Source: Rhynchopus euleeides (taxonomy: Eukaryota; Euglenozoa; Diplonemea; Diplonemida; Diplonemidae). Taken from it: DNA of 64,000 nucleotides. The notes under the pieces were generated by a model. The model ran no database searches and was not told the DNA's origin. It saw nothing but the letters and a program-made list of their open reading frames with translations. The position numbers and the translations under genes were made by a program. Below are positions 29,101 to 40,876 of the stretch, one piece after another (within the stretch, counting starts at the first letter, position 1; the number at the start of each line of letters is the position of its first letter). The stretch spans positions 2,183,910 to 2,247,909 of the forward strand of contig OY723245.1 of assembly GCA_963210315.1 (NCBI GenBank), written 5' to 3'.

Positions 29101-31133
29101 CCCCTCCCCCACCCTGACGCGTATACCCCACAACACCCACAGGACATCGGGGACCTGGAGGAGGCTGCTGCAGAGCTGCGTGATATGGAGAGATCCAAAG
29201 TCCCCTTTATATTCTACATGGTATGCTGGGGTTGCTTCTCTTTGTTTCGTTGACGCACGATACCCCCCGATAGTGACTACAAAAAGGACTAACGTTGCAA
29301 GAAGGTGCTGGGAGATTTACTTTTCCGTTCACTCTCGACGATCAAACCCCCCTCACGGACACTTCGTCAGTTTTCAGCTCTGTTTGGAGGAACCGTTTGG
29401 GGGAGGTGTGCAAAAAATAGTAGTCCCTTTCAGCTCTCATCATCACCACCACGTCGACATGCCTCTTTTCTGCTCAACAGCTTTTTATCGACTGCCAGGC
29501 TCCGCCGATGTTCTCCCACTTCCTCAACTGCATCACGGTGGACATCAACAGCAGCCCCCTCCTCATCCAGGGGTCGCTGCACCTCCTCGCCAAAGGCCTT
29601 GGCTTCTTCCCTTCCAGGCTGCTCGACTTCATGCGCCTCCACAACGTCGAACCGGAGGTTCCCGAGCGGAGTTATCTCAGCTACTTCGATAACTACTCCG
29701 AGAGCGAGCCGGCTGACTCTGAGGAGGACGGCGAGTCGCTGCACGACAGCCAGACCGCTGAAGGCTCGTTCTACGGCACCCCCGTCACGTCACCCACCCA
29801 CCCGCGCCCGGTGGTGGTGAAGGAAGGGGCGTTGTCGCACTCCCACCCGCAGCACAAGCAGCGTGAGGAGTTCACCAACACCTCTGCCAAATTCCTCCAG
29901 ATCTTTGCAGACTCCGTCGGGAAAACCATGGAAGACGACGAGCACCCCGGTGGGGAGGACGCAAAGCTGCAGGCCCGCGAGGAGCTGGAGCGGGGATTCC
30001 CGCTCTCCGGCACAGACATCGACAAGCGGTACCGCAAGGCTGTGTCGACGAAGGGGCATGAGGTGTTTGCCCTCGTCTCGGAGAAGAGCATGCCTGTGGG
30101 GCCCACCCGCGGGTTCCGTTCGATGATGTCCCTCGGGGATGCGAGGGGCAAGCGCGACCTGAAGATAGTGGATCTCTTCATGGCTGACGAGCAGCTGCAG
30201 AAGAAGGAGAAGGCGGACCAGCGCCTCAGGGAGTACCTCAGCGAGAAGTCGTCGCGGAGGCGGAAGTCATCTGGGCTCGCACAGATCCACTCGCGGCTGC
30301 TGAAGATGCGGGAGGACGAGGGGGGGCAGGGGGGGCTGGGGGGGCTATCAACCGCCCACCAGGGGAGCAGCATGCGCCTCGCGTCGCGGCGTTCCGACAG
30401 GTCGCTGAAGAGCCCGCTTTCGAAGAGGAAGCACAGCATGCACTTCTTCACCCGGCAGGCCCGGACGCAGTACGATTCGTCCTCAACGGAGTCCAGCGAC
30501 TCCGTTGAGGACTCCCTCAACTCCCACAGCGCTGTACGGCGGAGGAATAGCAAGGCGCCGACATCGCTTGCGAATGTCCGGCGCATCGCGCGGCGAGGGT
30601 CTGCGTCTGCAGGGCTCGCCGCACGGCAGTCGCTAACACAGTCCAATGCGGAGGGGGAAGTGGGGAGCAACGCGTCAGACACCGACTCGCAGGCCATGCG
30701 CGAGCTGCTCTCCACAGCGCCTCGGGAGAAGGGCGACGAGGGGCCCCACCTGCGCGAGCAGCTGCGCGAGGGACAGCCCACCTTCTATGCGTATGAAGGG
30801 GAGCGTGCCGGGGCGATTAAGCCGTATAAGAGGGAGTACGATGTGCACAGTGATTACCGCTCGCTGGGGAGTGGCCTGAAGGTGGACTGGAGGCTCGAGA
30901 GGGCGAAGCAGGTGGAGCTGAAGAACATCATGAAGGAGGTGGTGCATCTGCATGCGGGGCCTCCCATAGAGCAGCGCAGCCGGCAGGAGGCGCGGGACGA
31001 GGTGCGGCGGGTGTCGTCTCTGGCGTCGATGCAGTCGGTTTTCACAACGAATACCCCGCATCGGCCATCAGAGCCAAAGCGATCGCCGTTGGTCCGGAAG
31101 CCGACCATGCGTACGCCGCAGACAGCTCGGTAG
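26136..31133 (+). CDS. Copine-like C2-C2-vWA protein (three exons, about 1,539 aa)
   Basis: Copines bind membranes in a calcium-dependent way and recruit partners through a vWA domain. Exons are 26,136-29,024, 29,143-29,220 and 29,481-31,133, all phase 0. Residues 1-170 are low complexity. About 170-350 looks like a first, diverged C2. About 379-610 holds a clear second C2 (LKLMISGSNVWRKDFVRPDPFFRIKK, LTLEFWDN). About 699-1,010 matches the copine vWA domain (FLHFIKGKWCAEIVMCVDFT, FLSPYTG, LYGFAG). The MIDAS-type DFTxS reads DFTQG, so metal binding there may be lost. The last exon adds about 550 residues of Ser/Arg/Glu-rich sequence not usual for copines. Start chosen at the first ATG after the CAG at 26,132. 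Confidence 0.72.
29025..29142 (+). other. Intron 1 of the copine-like gene
   Basis: GTATGCCCC donor and CCCACAG acceptor, 118 nt, phase 0. Without splicing the frame stops five codons into the intron. Confidence 0.85.
29221..29480 (+). other. Intron 2 of the copine-like gene, containing a dispersed repeat
   Basis: GTATGCTGG donor and CTCAACAG acceptor, 260 nt, phase 0. It contains the 43-bp dispersed repeat (29,310-29,352) also seen at 22,470. It is the longest intron in the window. Confidence 0.8.
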
Positions 31134-33862
31134 GAGCCGTGGTATTGTGTGGGGCAGCGGAGGAGCAGCACCAGAGCACGCTCGGTGCGACCTATGTTTG
31201 ACCTGTGTTTGTTGCGTGAGGTCAGTTCAGGTGATGCTTGGGTGGGAAGCTAGGGCGGGGCAGTCTCCGCGTGTAGCTCCCCGGCACCTCCTGCATACGC
31301 AGTGTGTGACATATATGTGACGCACAAAACAAGTTCTCTTCGCAACGCTATGCTATTGCGTCCAAGAGAGAGAGAGGGATCTCAGTGTGTGGCGTGTTGT
31401 GCAGAGAGAGGGTCCAGGCTTTTCCAAGTGGGGCCCCCATATGCATACACACACTGCGATGGTGTGCCAGCGGAGGGGGATGAGTGGATATGCATCAGGA
31501 GTTTTCGCTCGGTGCAGGGTCTCTGCACTGCGTTTCCCTCTCTACCCAGTTCATTTTTCTTTTTTTGAAAAAAATCAGCCATTTTTTTTGTTTTGCGGGA
31601 AGCCTCCTTTTTTTTTGCCTCTCCCCCCACTCTGTCCGATGCTAAGCTAAGCTAGTAACCACCCCCAGTGCCCTGAGCCCAAGAGGGCCGCACGAAGCGC
31701 TTTTTGTTTCGACTCTCGACCTCCCCCCCCCCCCCCCCCCTCAAGAGGGGCGGCAAGGTGTTGGCAGGAGGGGCCTCTGCATCAACGATGCCCTCTTCCC
31801 ACTCCCCACCCCCCCCCCTCTTCTGAACTCTTTTGCGATCGCCGAGTGACGGAGTGTCGGCCCTTGCGATGAGACTGTTTGACTTCACAGCAGCCCCGTT
31901 TCCTGTGCATGCCACACACCACCACACGCAGGTGCTCTCTGAGGGAGAGCTGTCAGTTGTTTGTGTGAGATGGAACGCCTTATGCGTTTGGGCGCGAGCC
32001 CTGTGTTCAGCAAGCCGTTGGGGGAGCAGATTCGGGCCGCTGGGTATGTGTTGGCAGGCTGAGAGGAGGGGGTGGGTGGGTGGGTGGGGAGGGGAGGCCG
32101 CTTGGCTATGATTCAGCCCCTCCCTCCCTTGCGAGGGTTGGATACACCAACTTCTGTCGTTATTCCAACCCTGATCCCAAACCCTGGCCCCAACACACGA
32201 CACAGGTGGAACACGCGTACAGGGCAGAACAAGTATATTCCGAGTGTGAACCGTAACCTTCTGAAGCGCCGAGGGCAGGGCACTTGGTATGTCTGGTGCG
32301 AATGCAATGCGTTTTCCCGCGGAATTTATCGTGCGCTCGTGTTGGGGGGTTGCTCCAAAAACATGATGGATCTCGTAGTTTTTGACCCAGCCGCGATCCA
32401 CCCCACACCCCAACAGGCTCCCGCTGAAGCAAAAGCACGCCTTCTACACCTGCCCCCTCTGCAGTCAGCCAAAGCTGCCTCACGTCTACTGCAGAAAAGA
32501 AGAATGTCGGAATGAACGACCCTGAGTGTTGGTCGGTACCTTCCCACCCCCGATAAGGCAATATACCTTGCAGGGCATGCCGTAGATATCGTGTTCGCAA
32601 GGGGTGTTGCCCTGATTGCCATTTCGGGGAGGCGAGAAATCGTACGGGCTGTTCGCTTTCGGGGGGTTCCGCCTTTACATGCCATGCTGCCTTGCTGCAC
32701 ACTACACGCACGCCAGTGATACTGTGGTCAACGCAAAGCAGTTCTCGGGGCTGATGATTAGCGTGCCAGGTCTCTTGCGGACTTCTGTTCGATGCCAATC
32801 CGCTATTCCAACATTGCAACGAGCTTATGTGGCAGGGTGTGAACCGACCTTACAATAGCATCTGCAGGCGATTCTTATGGCAGAACAGTTGGCTTCTTTC
32901 ACACGAATAAGACTTTATGGCAGAGCGTTCAGTTCTCCTGCACTGTGATATGCACTTGCAGGCACTGTTTTTGATTCTAAAACAATGGACGCAACCCCGG
33001 GTCTTAAGTGGATGGCTGCTGGAAGCTGCTTTGCTTCGCACCCTACGCCCCGAGTGGTGAAAGGGATGCGGTGTGGTTTTGGGCGTGTTGGGGTGTTTAC
33101 CTCACCTGGGTAGGGCAGTCGGGCCGTGGGGGAGGGGATGGGGGGGTGCCTGAGGGTGTGCCGCACAGTGGGACGAACGAATGAAGGAACGAAACCACCG
33201 CCGCCGCGCCCCCCCCCACTCCCCCCTCCTCCCCACCCCCCACCCCCCCCTTCTTTTCCGAAAAGCCAGCCACAGGAAGGGTGGCTTGGCGCCAAGTCCT
33301 GATCACTATACAAAGCGAACAGGCCCAGATCTACCCCTCTAAGGTCGCAGTCCCGAAGGCATGCGATCACATGTGGGGTGTTCGGGGAGGGGGATACGGG
33401 GGGCGCCTGTGTATCTGTGGGGAGTGCGGTGGTTTTGTGGCTCGAGGTGTGTCATCACGCGGCCCTTTGACCCCGCCCCCTCCCGTCGCCTCCCCACCCC
33501 CTCAGAAAGGGGGTGTGGTGATTTTATTTCGGTTCGATAAAACGAAGCACGAACGCACTAAAACCCCGCGTAAAAATCCCCCCCTTGCTGGGGGGGGACC
33601 CTGGGTGGGGGGGTGGGGTGGGATCGACAATATCCGCACGATCCCCGGGGGGGGAGAGGGGGGGCGGCAAAGAATTATAAAAGCTGTGTCTCAGGGGATC
33701 TCTCTCCCGGCAAGAAAATGCACCACACCCCGCACCCACCCCCCGCCCCCCCCCCCCCTCTTCCCCCCTCCCTCCCCCCCCGATGCATCTCACGCTCACA
33801 GCAAGGCGCAAAATCCACAAACCCACTGCATTCTCCCAACAGGGTCAAGTGCATTACAGTTT
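31134..33862. other. Intergenic stretch, no gene seen
   Basis: It has a C-run at 31,723-31,740 and C-rich blocks at 33,205-33,250 and 33,740-33,780. A segment near 32,787-32,822 (TTCTGTTCGATGCC...CCGCTATTCCAACATTGCAACG) resembles one at 13,411-13,450. A CAG at 33,840-33,842 after CTTCTCCCAACAG-like sequence lies 20 nt before the next start codon. Confidence 0.45.
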
Positions 33863-36800
33863 ATGCACGGACGTTACGCGCTCTATGAGGTTCTCGGGTT
33901 ACCTGCCCAAGCCTGCGTGGAAGATGTGAAGAGGGCACACAAGCGGTTGGTGCAGCGGCATCATCCGGACCGGGCTGATGCGACGGAGAAGGACGTTGAC
34001 ATCTACAGGCGCATCACGAATGCGCACCACATCCTGTGCGACCCGTTGAAGAAGGAGGAGTACGACCGTCTGGGTGACGGCTACGACGAGTGCGATGATG
34101 TCGAGGACGACGAGTTGGGTGACATGGCCATTCCTAGCTTCATGTTCACCGCCGCCCCCTTCATCACGCCCTACCACCCCTTCTCCATATTCGCGCAGGG
34201 TGTGCCGGACCCGCTGAAGGCCTTTGCTGATCTCAGGGTGGACGACAAGCGTGGCGAGGAAAAACGACAGATCCAGGGGCACCTGGGCAGCATATCTGAC
34301 GTGGAGGCGACGCTTGAAGACCGAATGCAGGCGCTGCGCGGGCTCCTCGAGCTCTGCGCGAAGGGGAACTCCACGGTGGTCACCGAGTCGGTGCTGGACG
34401 ATGAGGACGCGCTCCCGACCATCATCGAGGACATCCAGAACGACGAGGAGGATGAGACTATCAAATTCCTCTCCACAGAGCTGCTGCACGTCGTCTCCAC
34501 TGCGAACTACGTCGATGTGTATCAGACTGGCGGGCTCCCTGCGGTTCTCTCGGTGCTGAAGACGGAAAATACAAAAGTCCTGCACTCCGCGCTGCTGTCG
34601 CTGCAGCACCTCACCCAGCTGGGGTCTGCCTGTGCGGAGTGTTACAAATGCAACGTCGTGCAGTATTGCGTCCACCTCATGCACAAGAAGTCCATCGATG
34701 TGCTCCTCACTGCGTCGCACATCCTGCACAACCTTGTCGTGGAGCACGCCGACCCCCACAGCGCCATCGTGGAGTGCAGGAGGCTCGCTGCGGAGCGTTA
34801 CTTCGGTGAGATCATCCGCGTTGTCGACGAGCAGCACTCAAAGCTGGAACCGCCTTCCAAGGTGGCGAAGTCGCGGCGGAAAGACACGCGGGCGCACAAC
34901 TCGCTCTCCCTGCAGTCTCAGAAGGTGCTGACCGCGGTGCTTGCGGTGCTGGCTGCATCAGAGGAGTCGGAGTACATCCTCATCAACGAGGAGGACGCGC
35001 GGCGCCTCTTCGAGATGCTCAGCTACAAGGGGGTGCGCGATGTGGTGACCAACGCGTGCACAGTCATCCAGGCCCTGCTGCACAACAGGCGCGCCATCCT
35101 GCAGGCGGGGGACGACCTCACAGACATGCTCATCGACCTGACCCTGGCACTGGTGAGGCAGGAACCCGCCCTGACGGCCGCTGTGGTTCTGCTGACCACC
35201 ATCGTGCACTGCGGGCTGCTCCGGTCGGAGGACGTGTCGCGCAGGGAGGTGGGCAAGCTCCTCGTGATGCACCTCAAGAGCAAGAACGAGGAGACGTCTG
35301 TCGCAGCCGCGCGTGGGCTCACCTACCTCTGCGCCCCCTCCATCGGGGAGTCGGAGTTCATCGCCTGCGCCTACAACGCGCAGGGCGAGATTCAGTACCT
35401 CGACGTTGCGTCGTCGCTGGCCCCGCCCGCCTCCGAGGAGGCTGGGTCCACGCCTGCCACCACGCCCAAGCTGCACCGGGCAATCGCACCGCACCTCGAC
35501 AGCATTGTGAAGCAGTTCCTGCTGGTGATCCAAGGGAACATCGAGGGCACCGAGCTGCGGCCTGCGAGTGTGATGTGCGCAGGGCTGGCTGCCCTTGCAC
35601 AGCATGAGGCTGGCCGCAAGGCCATGCTGCGGCAGCCCGTGCTGGAGTGCCTCGCACAGCTGCTCGCCAAGACGGGGACCAACCAGGTGGAGAAGGAGGC
35701 CGCGTCCCTCGCCGTGCTCAACTTCTCCAAGGTGGGGAAGCTGGTCAACCCTGCAGGCAACCCCGGGCACAAGGAGGCCCTCCGCCTCCTGGCATCCCAG
35801 CTGCACTCCAAGAACCAGCGGATACAGGCCTGCGTCATCAGCACCTTCCTCAACCTTGCGCATGACAAGGTGCCCCTTGACTGCATCTACGGCCGCACGC
35901 TGGAGCAGCTGAAGACGACGCGTGTCAATTCGAAGCTTGCCCTGCAGCTCCACAAGGTGCTCTCTGCCACAGAGGAGCTGGCGCAGAACATCCTCGACCC
36001 GTCTGCCGCGTCGCAGAAGAAGCGGGATCAGGGGAAGGGGCGCGGGAAGGCGAAGAGCAACGGGCAGTCGAAGGACTGCGGGGCCCACTCCGGGAATGGG
36101 GCAGACGCGCTGAGCGACAGCGAGAGCGCGCAGAGCTCTGACGACTCCGATGGGGACCGCGGCGGCAACAACATCTTCGCCGCGCTGCGTGGGGCGAAGA
36201 AGAAGAAGAAAAAGGACGACGGCGGGGGCGGGGGCGGCGCGAAGCAGCAGCAGCAGCAGCAGCATCCCACCGGATCCCGCAACACCAACAACAGCAACAG
36301 CAACAGCACCCCCTCCTCTGCGCCACCCCCGACCGCAACCCCTGCGGGGGGCGCTTCCGGCTCCCTCCGGCCTCCCGCGCAGGACACATCTGCGTCCTCC
36401 AAGCGGCAGAGGTCGAAACGAGGAGATGCCAAGGAGGCCCCTCCCCGAGAAGACAGGCGGGAGAAGGGTCAGGGGCAGGGCCAGGGGCAGGGGCAGGGCA
36501 AGAGCGCGGCGAAGGGGGGCCGGGCAGCGGAGGCGGAGGCGGCAGCCGACAGGCACGACCGGGCTGCGGGCGAGGCGCGGGAGGGCGGCAGGCAGCACGG
36601 CAGGCAGCAGCAGCAGCAGTCGCAGTACACCATCCAGCCAGGGGAGGAGCTGCGAACACGCGGCGATCGGAGCGAGCGTGGGGACCGCGAGCAGGGCTCG
36701 CGGCGGGGGAAGAAGAAGCGGGGTCAGGGTGGTGGTGGCGGCGGCGGCGGTGGCGACGGCGCGCATGCTTCCGGCAACCCCGCCCCCTCAGGCGGGGGCA

Positions 36801-39167
36801 ACGCGAGGGGGTCGCGTGGCGACGGGAAGGACGGTGGCGACCGGAGGCGCGACGGCAAGCGCGACCAGGGGGGCCACGCGCAGCAGCAGGGGGGCGGCAA
36901 GGGCGACCGCAGAGGGACCCCGCCCAGCTCCGAGGCGTCGCCCGGCAACAGCAACGCATCCTCCGGCAACGCCGCGAAGGCGAAGCCGCAGCAGGGGGGC
37001 GAGAAGCACGCGAAGGGGTCCAGGGAGAAGCAGCGCAACCAGCAGGGCACAACACCTGCGACGGCGATGCCCCCCAAGCAGGGGCAGATCCCTCCCACAG
37101 CCAGCCCACTTCCGGCGCGCAGCAACGCGCAGGCGGCCTCCGCCCGCAAGGGCGGGGGCGGGGGTGGCGTGCCGCTGAAGAGCCGCGTGATTGAGGTCAA
37201 GACGGAGGCAGCCCCCGAGGCGGGCAGCAAGGGTGCTCGGGGCGACCAGACGTGGGCGGAGCGGCTCGCCCCCGGCGGGGGCGGCGCGTCCCCCACGGCG
37301 CCGGCGCACAGCCACAACTCCGGCAGGGGCAACACTGCAGGCACCCCCCACAAGGCGCAGCGCGACCGCGCCGCGCCGCCCGCCACCGCCACCGCCGCCG
37401 CAGCTGCTGCGCCCACGGCGCAGCCTGCAACGGCGCAGCCGACTGCACCCTCCTCGACACCTGCGGCGCCTGTGCGCGATGCCAACGCCGCGCCTCTCCC
37501 GACGAGCGAGCCGCGGCACCGCCCAGCGCCCATCGCGTCTGCGCCCCTTCCGGCAGCGGGTGCCGATGCCGCCGCCGCGCCGTCCGCAGCAGCGGTGCCG
37601 TCAGCCAGCCCCCAGAAGCCAGCGGGGGGCGACAAGGCGGCGCCGGCGCCTTCGGCGCCGGCCCTCCCGCCGCCGCCGCCCCTGCGGCAGGTGCTGCCGG
37701 GGTGGGAGGCAGGCGGTGGGGTCGACAGCCAGAAAGGGCCCAGCAGCAGCGGCCCTCTGGACAGGCTTGTCAAGGATCTGTCGTCGGAGGGGCGTGGCGC
37801 TGCGGCAGGGGCCGCGGCGCCGGCGGGGGGGGCGCCGAAGGCGCCCGGTTCCGGGCTGCTCTCGGAGTGGGCCCAGGGGAAGGAGAAGGAGAGGCAGCAG
37901 CCGCCGGACCTTCTGGCGGCTGCTCCGGCTAAGCCTGCGGGCGTGCTTGCGGGCAGCCCTCATGCAGGTATGCAGCAGGGGGTGGGGGGGGAGCAATCCT
38001 GTTCAGAAGAGGAATTTATTGTGCCAGCTCTTTTTCACTGGTGGCCCCCGCACATCACCCGCCAAAAAAACAGCTGTCGGTGCGCCGCTTCCGAACAACG
38101 GGCACTGGTCGCACCCCCAGCAGCCCCAGAGCCAGCCGCCGCAGCTCTTCGGGACGGAGATGCTGTTCGGGGATTTCGCACAGCAGAAGGTATGCACGTC
38201 GCCGCTGCACGACCCACCTCTCCCGAAGCAGTCTGCTGCGGGGCAACCCGACGGCTCGAAGGGCTACAGTGCCTTCAGCGGGATCGGTGGCGTGGGCCAC
38301 GACGCCCCCCATGCGGGCAACGCAGGCGGCAACTCCGGCAGCGGTGCTCTGCGGGGCACACCCATCCAGTGGGACCAGGCGCCCCTTGGCGGTGTCGGCA
38401 GCGGCAAGAAGGGCAGCGGCGGGTCGCAGGCAGCGCCGGGGGCGATCGGCGGATTCCCAGCGGCTATCGGGCGGAGCACGCCTGTGCAGCCCCCGCAGCA
38501 GGTCCAGCCGCAGGGGGGGTACAACCCTGTGAACGCCGCATACTTTGGGGCTGACCGTGGCTTCGCAGGCCAGCACAACAACGGTATGGACGTGTTCAGC
38601 GCTGCGGTGGGGCAAGACGTTGCTGCTGGGGCCTGAATGCCTCGCCCTTTCCCCCGCACATGTTCCAAACCACCCACCTTCCGTCTTTGCAGGAAACACC
38701 CACGCGCCTGGGCAGCGCGGCGCGAGCGCCGGGTCTGGCGGTAGCTTCGGTTGGGGCAACGAGTCGCTGGTATGGCCCCGGGGTCAATATTGCCCGTGTG
38801 CACGGGAAGGGCAACACACAGACAATCTCTGAAGCAAAAAACAGGCTGCGGGTGCTGCTGTTTGTCTTGCCCAGCTTTGACGCACTCAAAAAAAAACTGT
38901 TGCCCTCTACACCCCTCGACACAAACACCCCCTCTTCTCTTTGCACAGATGGGATTTGCGGAGTACGTCAAGCAGAACGCAGCGATGTTGCAGGGCAACC
39001 AGCAGCAGGCTGCCCCATCCAGCAACCCCCAGTTCGGCAACCCGGCAGGCGGGCAGGCGGCAGGCGTGCAGGGCTCCATGGTTGGTGTCATCGGCCCGCC
39101 AGGGGGCGCGGGGCGGTCCTCATTCTTCGACAATGCACCTCTTGGCGGCGGTGGCTGGCACAAGTGA
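33863..39167 (+). CDS. J-domain protein with ARM-like repeats and long Gly/Gln/Ser tail (four exons, about 1,636 aa)
   Basis: Residues 1-70 are a DnaJ domain with the HPD motif (RHHPDR) that stimulates Hsp70 ATPase. Residues about 150-710 are helical repeats with ARM character (GGLPAVLSVL, LHSALLSLQHL, ASHILHNLVVE). The rest is very rich in Gly, Gln, Ala, Pro and Lys/Arg, with a CAG-encoded Gln run at about 36,243. Short ordered islands lie near the end (WGNESL, MGFAEYVKQNAAML). Exons: 33,863-37,967, 38,074-38,583, 38,693-38,769, 38,949-39,167. The frame is kept across all junctions. This is a co-chaperone by domain; the combination with ARM repeats does not match a family I can name. The low-complexity tail could drive condensate formation (inference). 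Confidence 0.8.
37968..38073 (+). other. Intron 1 of the J-domain gene
   Basis: GTATGCAGC donor, AAACAG acceptor, 106 nt, phase 1. Splicing moves to the frame encoding GAPLPNNGHWSHPQQ. Confidence 0.8.
38188..38229 (+). other. Possible 42-nt intron in the J-domain gene
   Basis: GTATGCACG donor and GAAGCAG acceptor follow the window's intron pattern. Its length is a multiple of three with no stop, so it may equally be coding (14 residues). It is half the size of the next smallest intron. Confidence 0.35.
38584..38692 (+). other. Intron 2 of the J-domain gene
   Basis: GTATGGACG donor, CTTTGCAG acceptor, 109 nt, phase 1. It contains an in-frame stop at 38,634. Confidence 0.75.
38770..38948 (+). 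other. Intron 3 of the J-domain gene
   Basis: GTATGGCCC donor, TTTGCACAG acceptor, 179 nt, phase 0. Confidence 0.75.
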
Positions 39168-40874
39168 TGCCGGGTGCAGCGGCACGACGCAGACCCTGTT
39201 GCAACGCAACACGCTGTGTCATCAGTGCATCCCACCCCCCCCACCCCCCCTCCCTTCCTCACCCTTCTCATAAATTCAGAACAGCCCGAAGCAGTTTATC
39301 GCTTCGATCTCTGAAGGACTCACATCCCCCCAGTTTCTCGAAGCAACCTGCGTCCCAACCTGCCACCCTAGTTGCCTGTGTGCGACATAGGGGGCTCTGT
39401 GACGGAAGCAAGCGAGTCACCCCTTTGTGAGTTTCTTATCGCCAGCTAAATATCTTGATGATGTGGCTGTCTCCAGAAAAATCATGAGGCGCAAAGTGGA
39501 ATGAAGTGTGTTTTGTTTGGCCTGTGTATGTGTAGGTTTTTTCTGAGGTTTTCTCTTTTGCTGGGTTGTGGGGTGGGGGGGTGGGGGTGGGATAGTGCCT
39601 GGGTTGAAGGCGATGGCAGCTGATCATGATCGAACTAATAAAACCCGAGAGATTGCTGAAGCGAATGAAAAATCCAAACCACCCGCTCCGATCCCACCAC
39701 ACAGTGTGGCCATCCCTCCTTTCCAAGCAGGCCGGGGTTGCAGTGCTGTTCGATTTTCTCACAGGGGTGTGGAGCTGAGGGAGGACGAGAGGGGAGGTAA
39801 CACACTTCCCCAGGCAGTGCAGACACGACGAAACCGGAGTTCATCTCAAGCGAGGTGTGGGGGGGAGGGGGCAAACTCATGAATTTCTTCTTGTGTTTGT
39901 GTCTTGGAACGCAGAACGCATGCCCACTCATCCCCTTGGCGTGTTCGAAAGCAAAAATAAGAAAGGTCTCCAAAGGAGGTTTTCTGAGGCGTTTTGCGTG
40001 CCCTGAAGCAGATGGTTTTCCCCCCGCCCCCCCCGCCCTTTTCTCGCTCCGCCCGCTCGCCCCACCTCCCCCGCCGCGCGTCGTCGCTTTGGAGTTTATG
40101 ACTGTTTTTATTAAAACCGGAAAAATATATGCAAACAAAGTGGGGCGCACGAGATAAGTATCATATGCCACTGGCCTGTCTCTTGCCCGTGGTGGTCGAT
40201 GCCAAAAGTTCTTGTTGGGAAAAGAAGAGAAGAGAGAGAGAGAGAGGAGGCACAGCAAAAGAAAACTGTGCCTGCAACGTGGGGCAGACCCCTTCCCCCT
40301 GCAGCCGTGATGTGTGAGCTTAATTGATTTTCTCATATCGTGTGGGACAGGGCCTCATCCCCCCCGTCACCACCACCACCTCACTCCACCCCGTTCCCTC
40401 GCCGGCAGGTTCTCTTCTGCCAAAACAGTAAAACAAAAGAAAATATAGCCATCAAGAATTCAACACTGGGAGGCGTGGCGGTGGCAGAGTGGATGCCCAG
40501 TCACTTGGGTGCCGGGGTCTTCGTGGGGAGGCGCACTTTACGTTGGGCAGAGAGAGTGTGAGGCGGTGCCGCCATATTTTTTTTGCTTTTGGCTGGCGCT
40601 TTTCGTTTGTCCGGAGAGAGGTTCCACGCCTCTGCGGCATATGTCTTCCGTCTCTTTTCTAGCCCCTTGCGGGAGTTCTGCCGCTGATGTCGCCCTCGCC
40701 CCCCCCCTCCGTGCAAGGGTTGTTCTGTTCTCATCCTGGCCTGTCCGGTTTGCGAGGGGGAGGTGGTTGGCAGTGGTGGTGGCGAGTGGGGGAGGTGCCA
40801 GGCATGTCTGCCTCAGAGGCACGGGAAAAAGAAAGTACGACGATTTTCCGATGATCGCCCCCCTCCCCCCCCCC
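39168..40874. other. Intergenic stretch, no gene seen
   Basis: It contains GA-rich and C-rich simple sequence (40,227-40,247; 40,020-40,075) but no ORF with recognisable domains. A weak tRNA-like stretch near 40,484 was rejected. Confidence 0.45.
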
Positions 40875-40876
40875 TA

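Noticed and set aside
34958..36766. 602-codon minus-strand ORF opposite the J-domain gene
   Set aside because: Leu/Arg-rich antisense frame of ARM-repeat coding sequence, with no recognisable domain.
40478..40540. tRNA-like sequence (GGTGGCAGAGTGGATGCCCAG)
   Set aside because: No matching T-arm or acceptor stem within tRNA distance.
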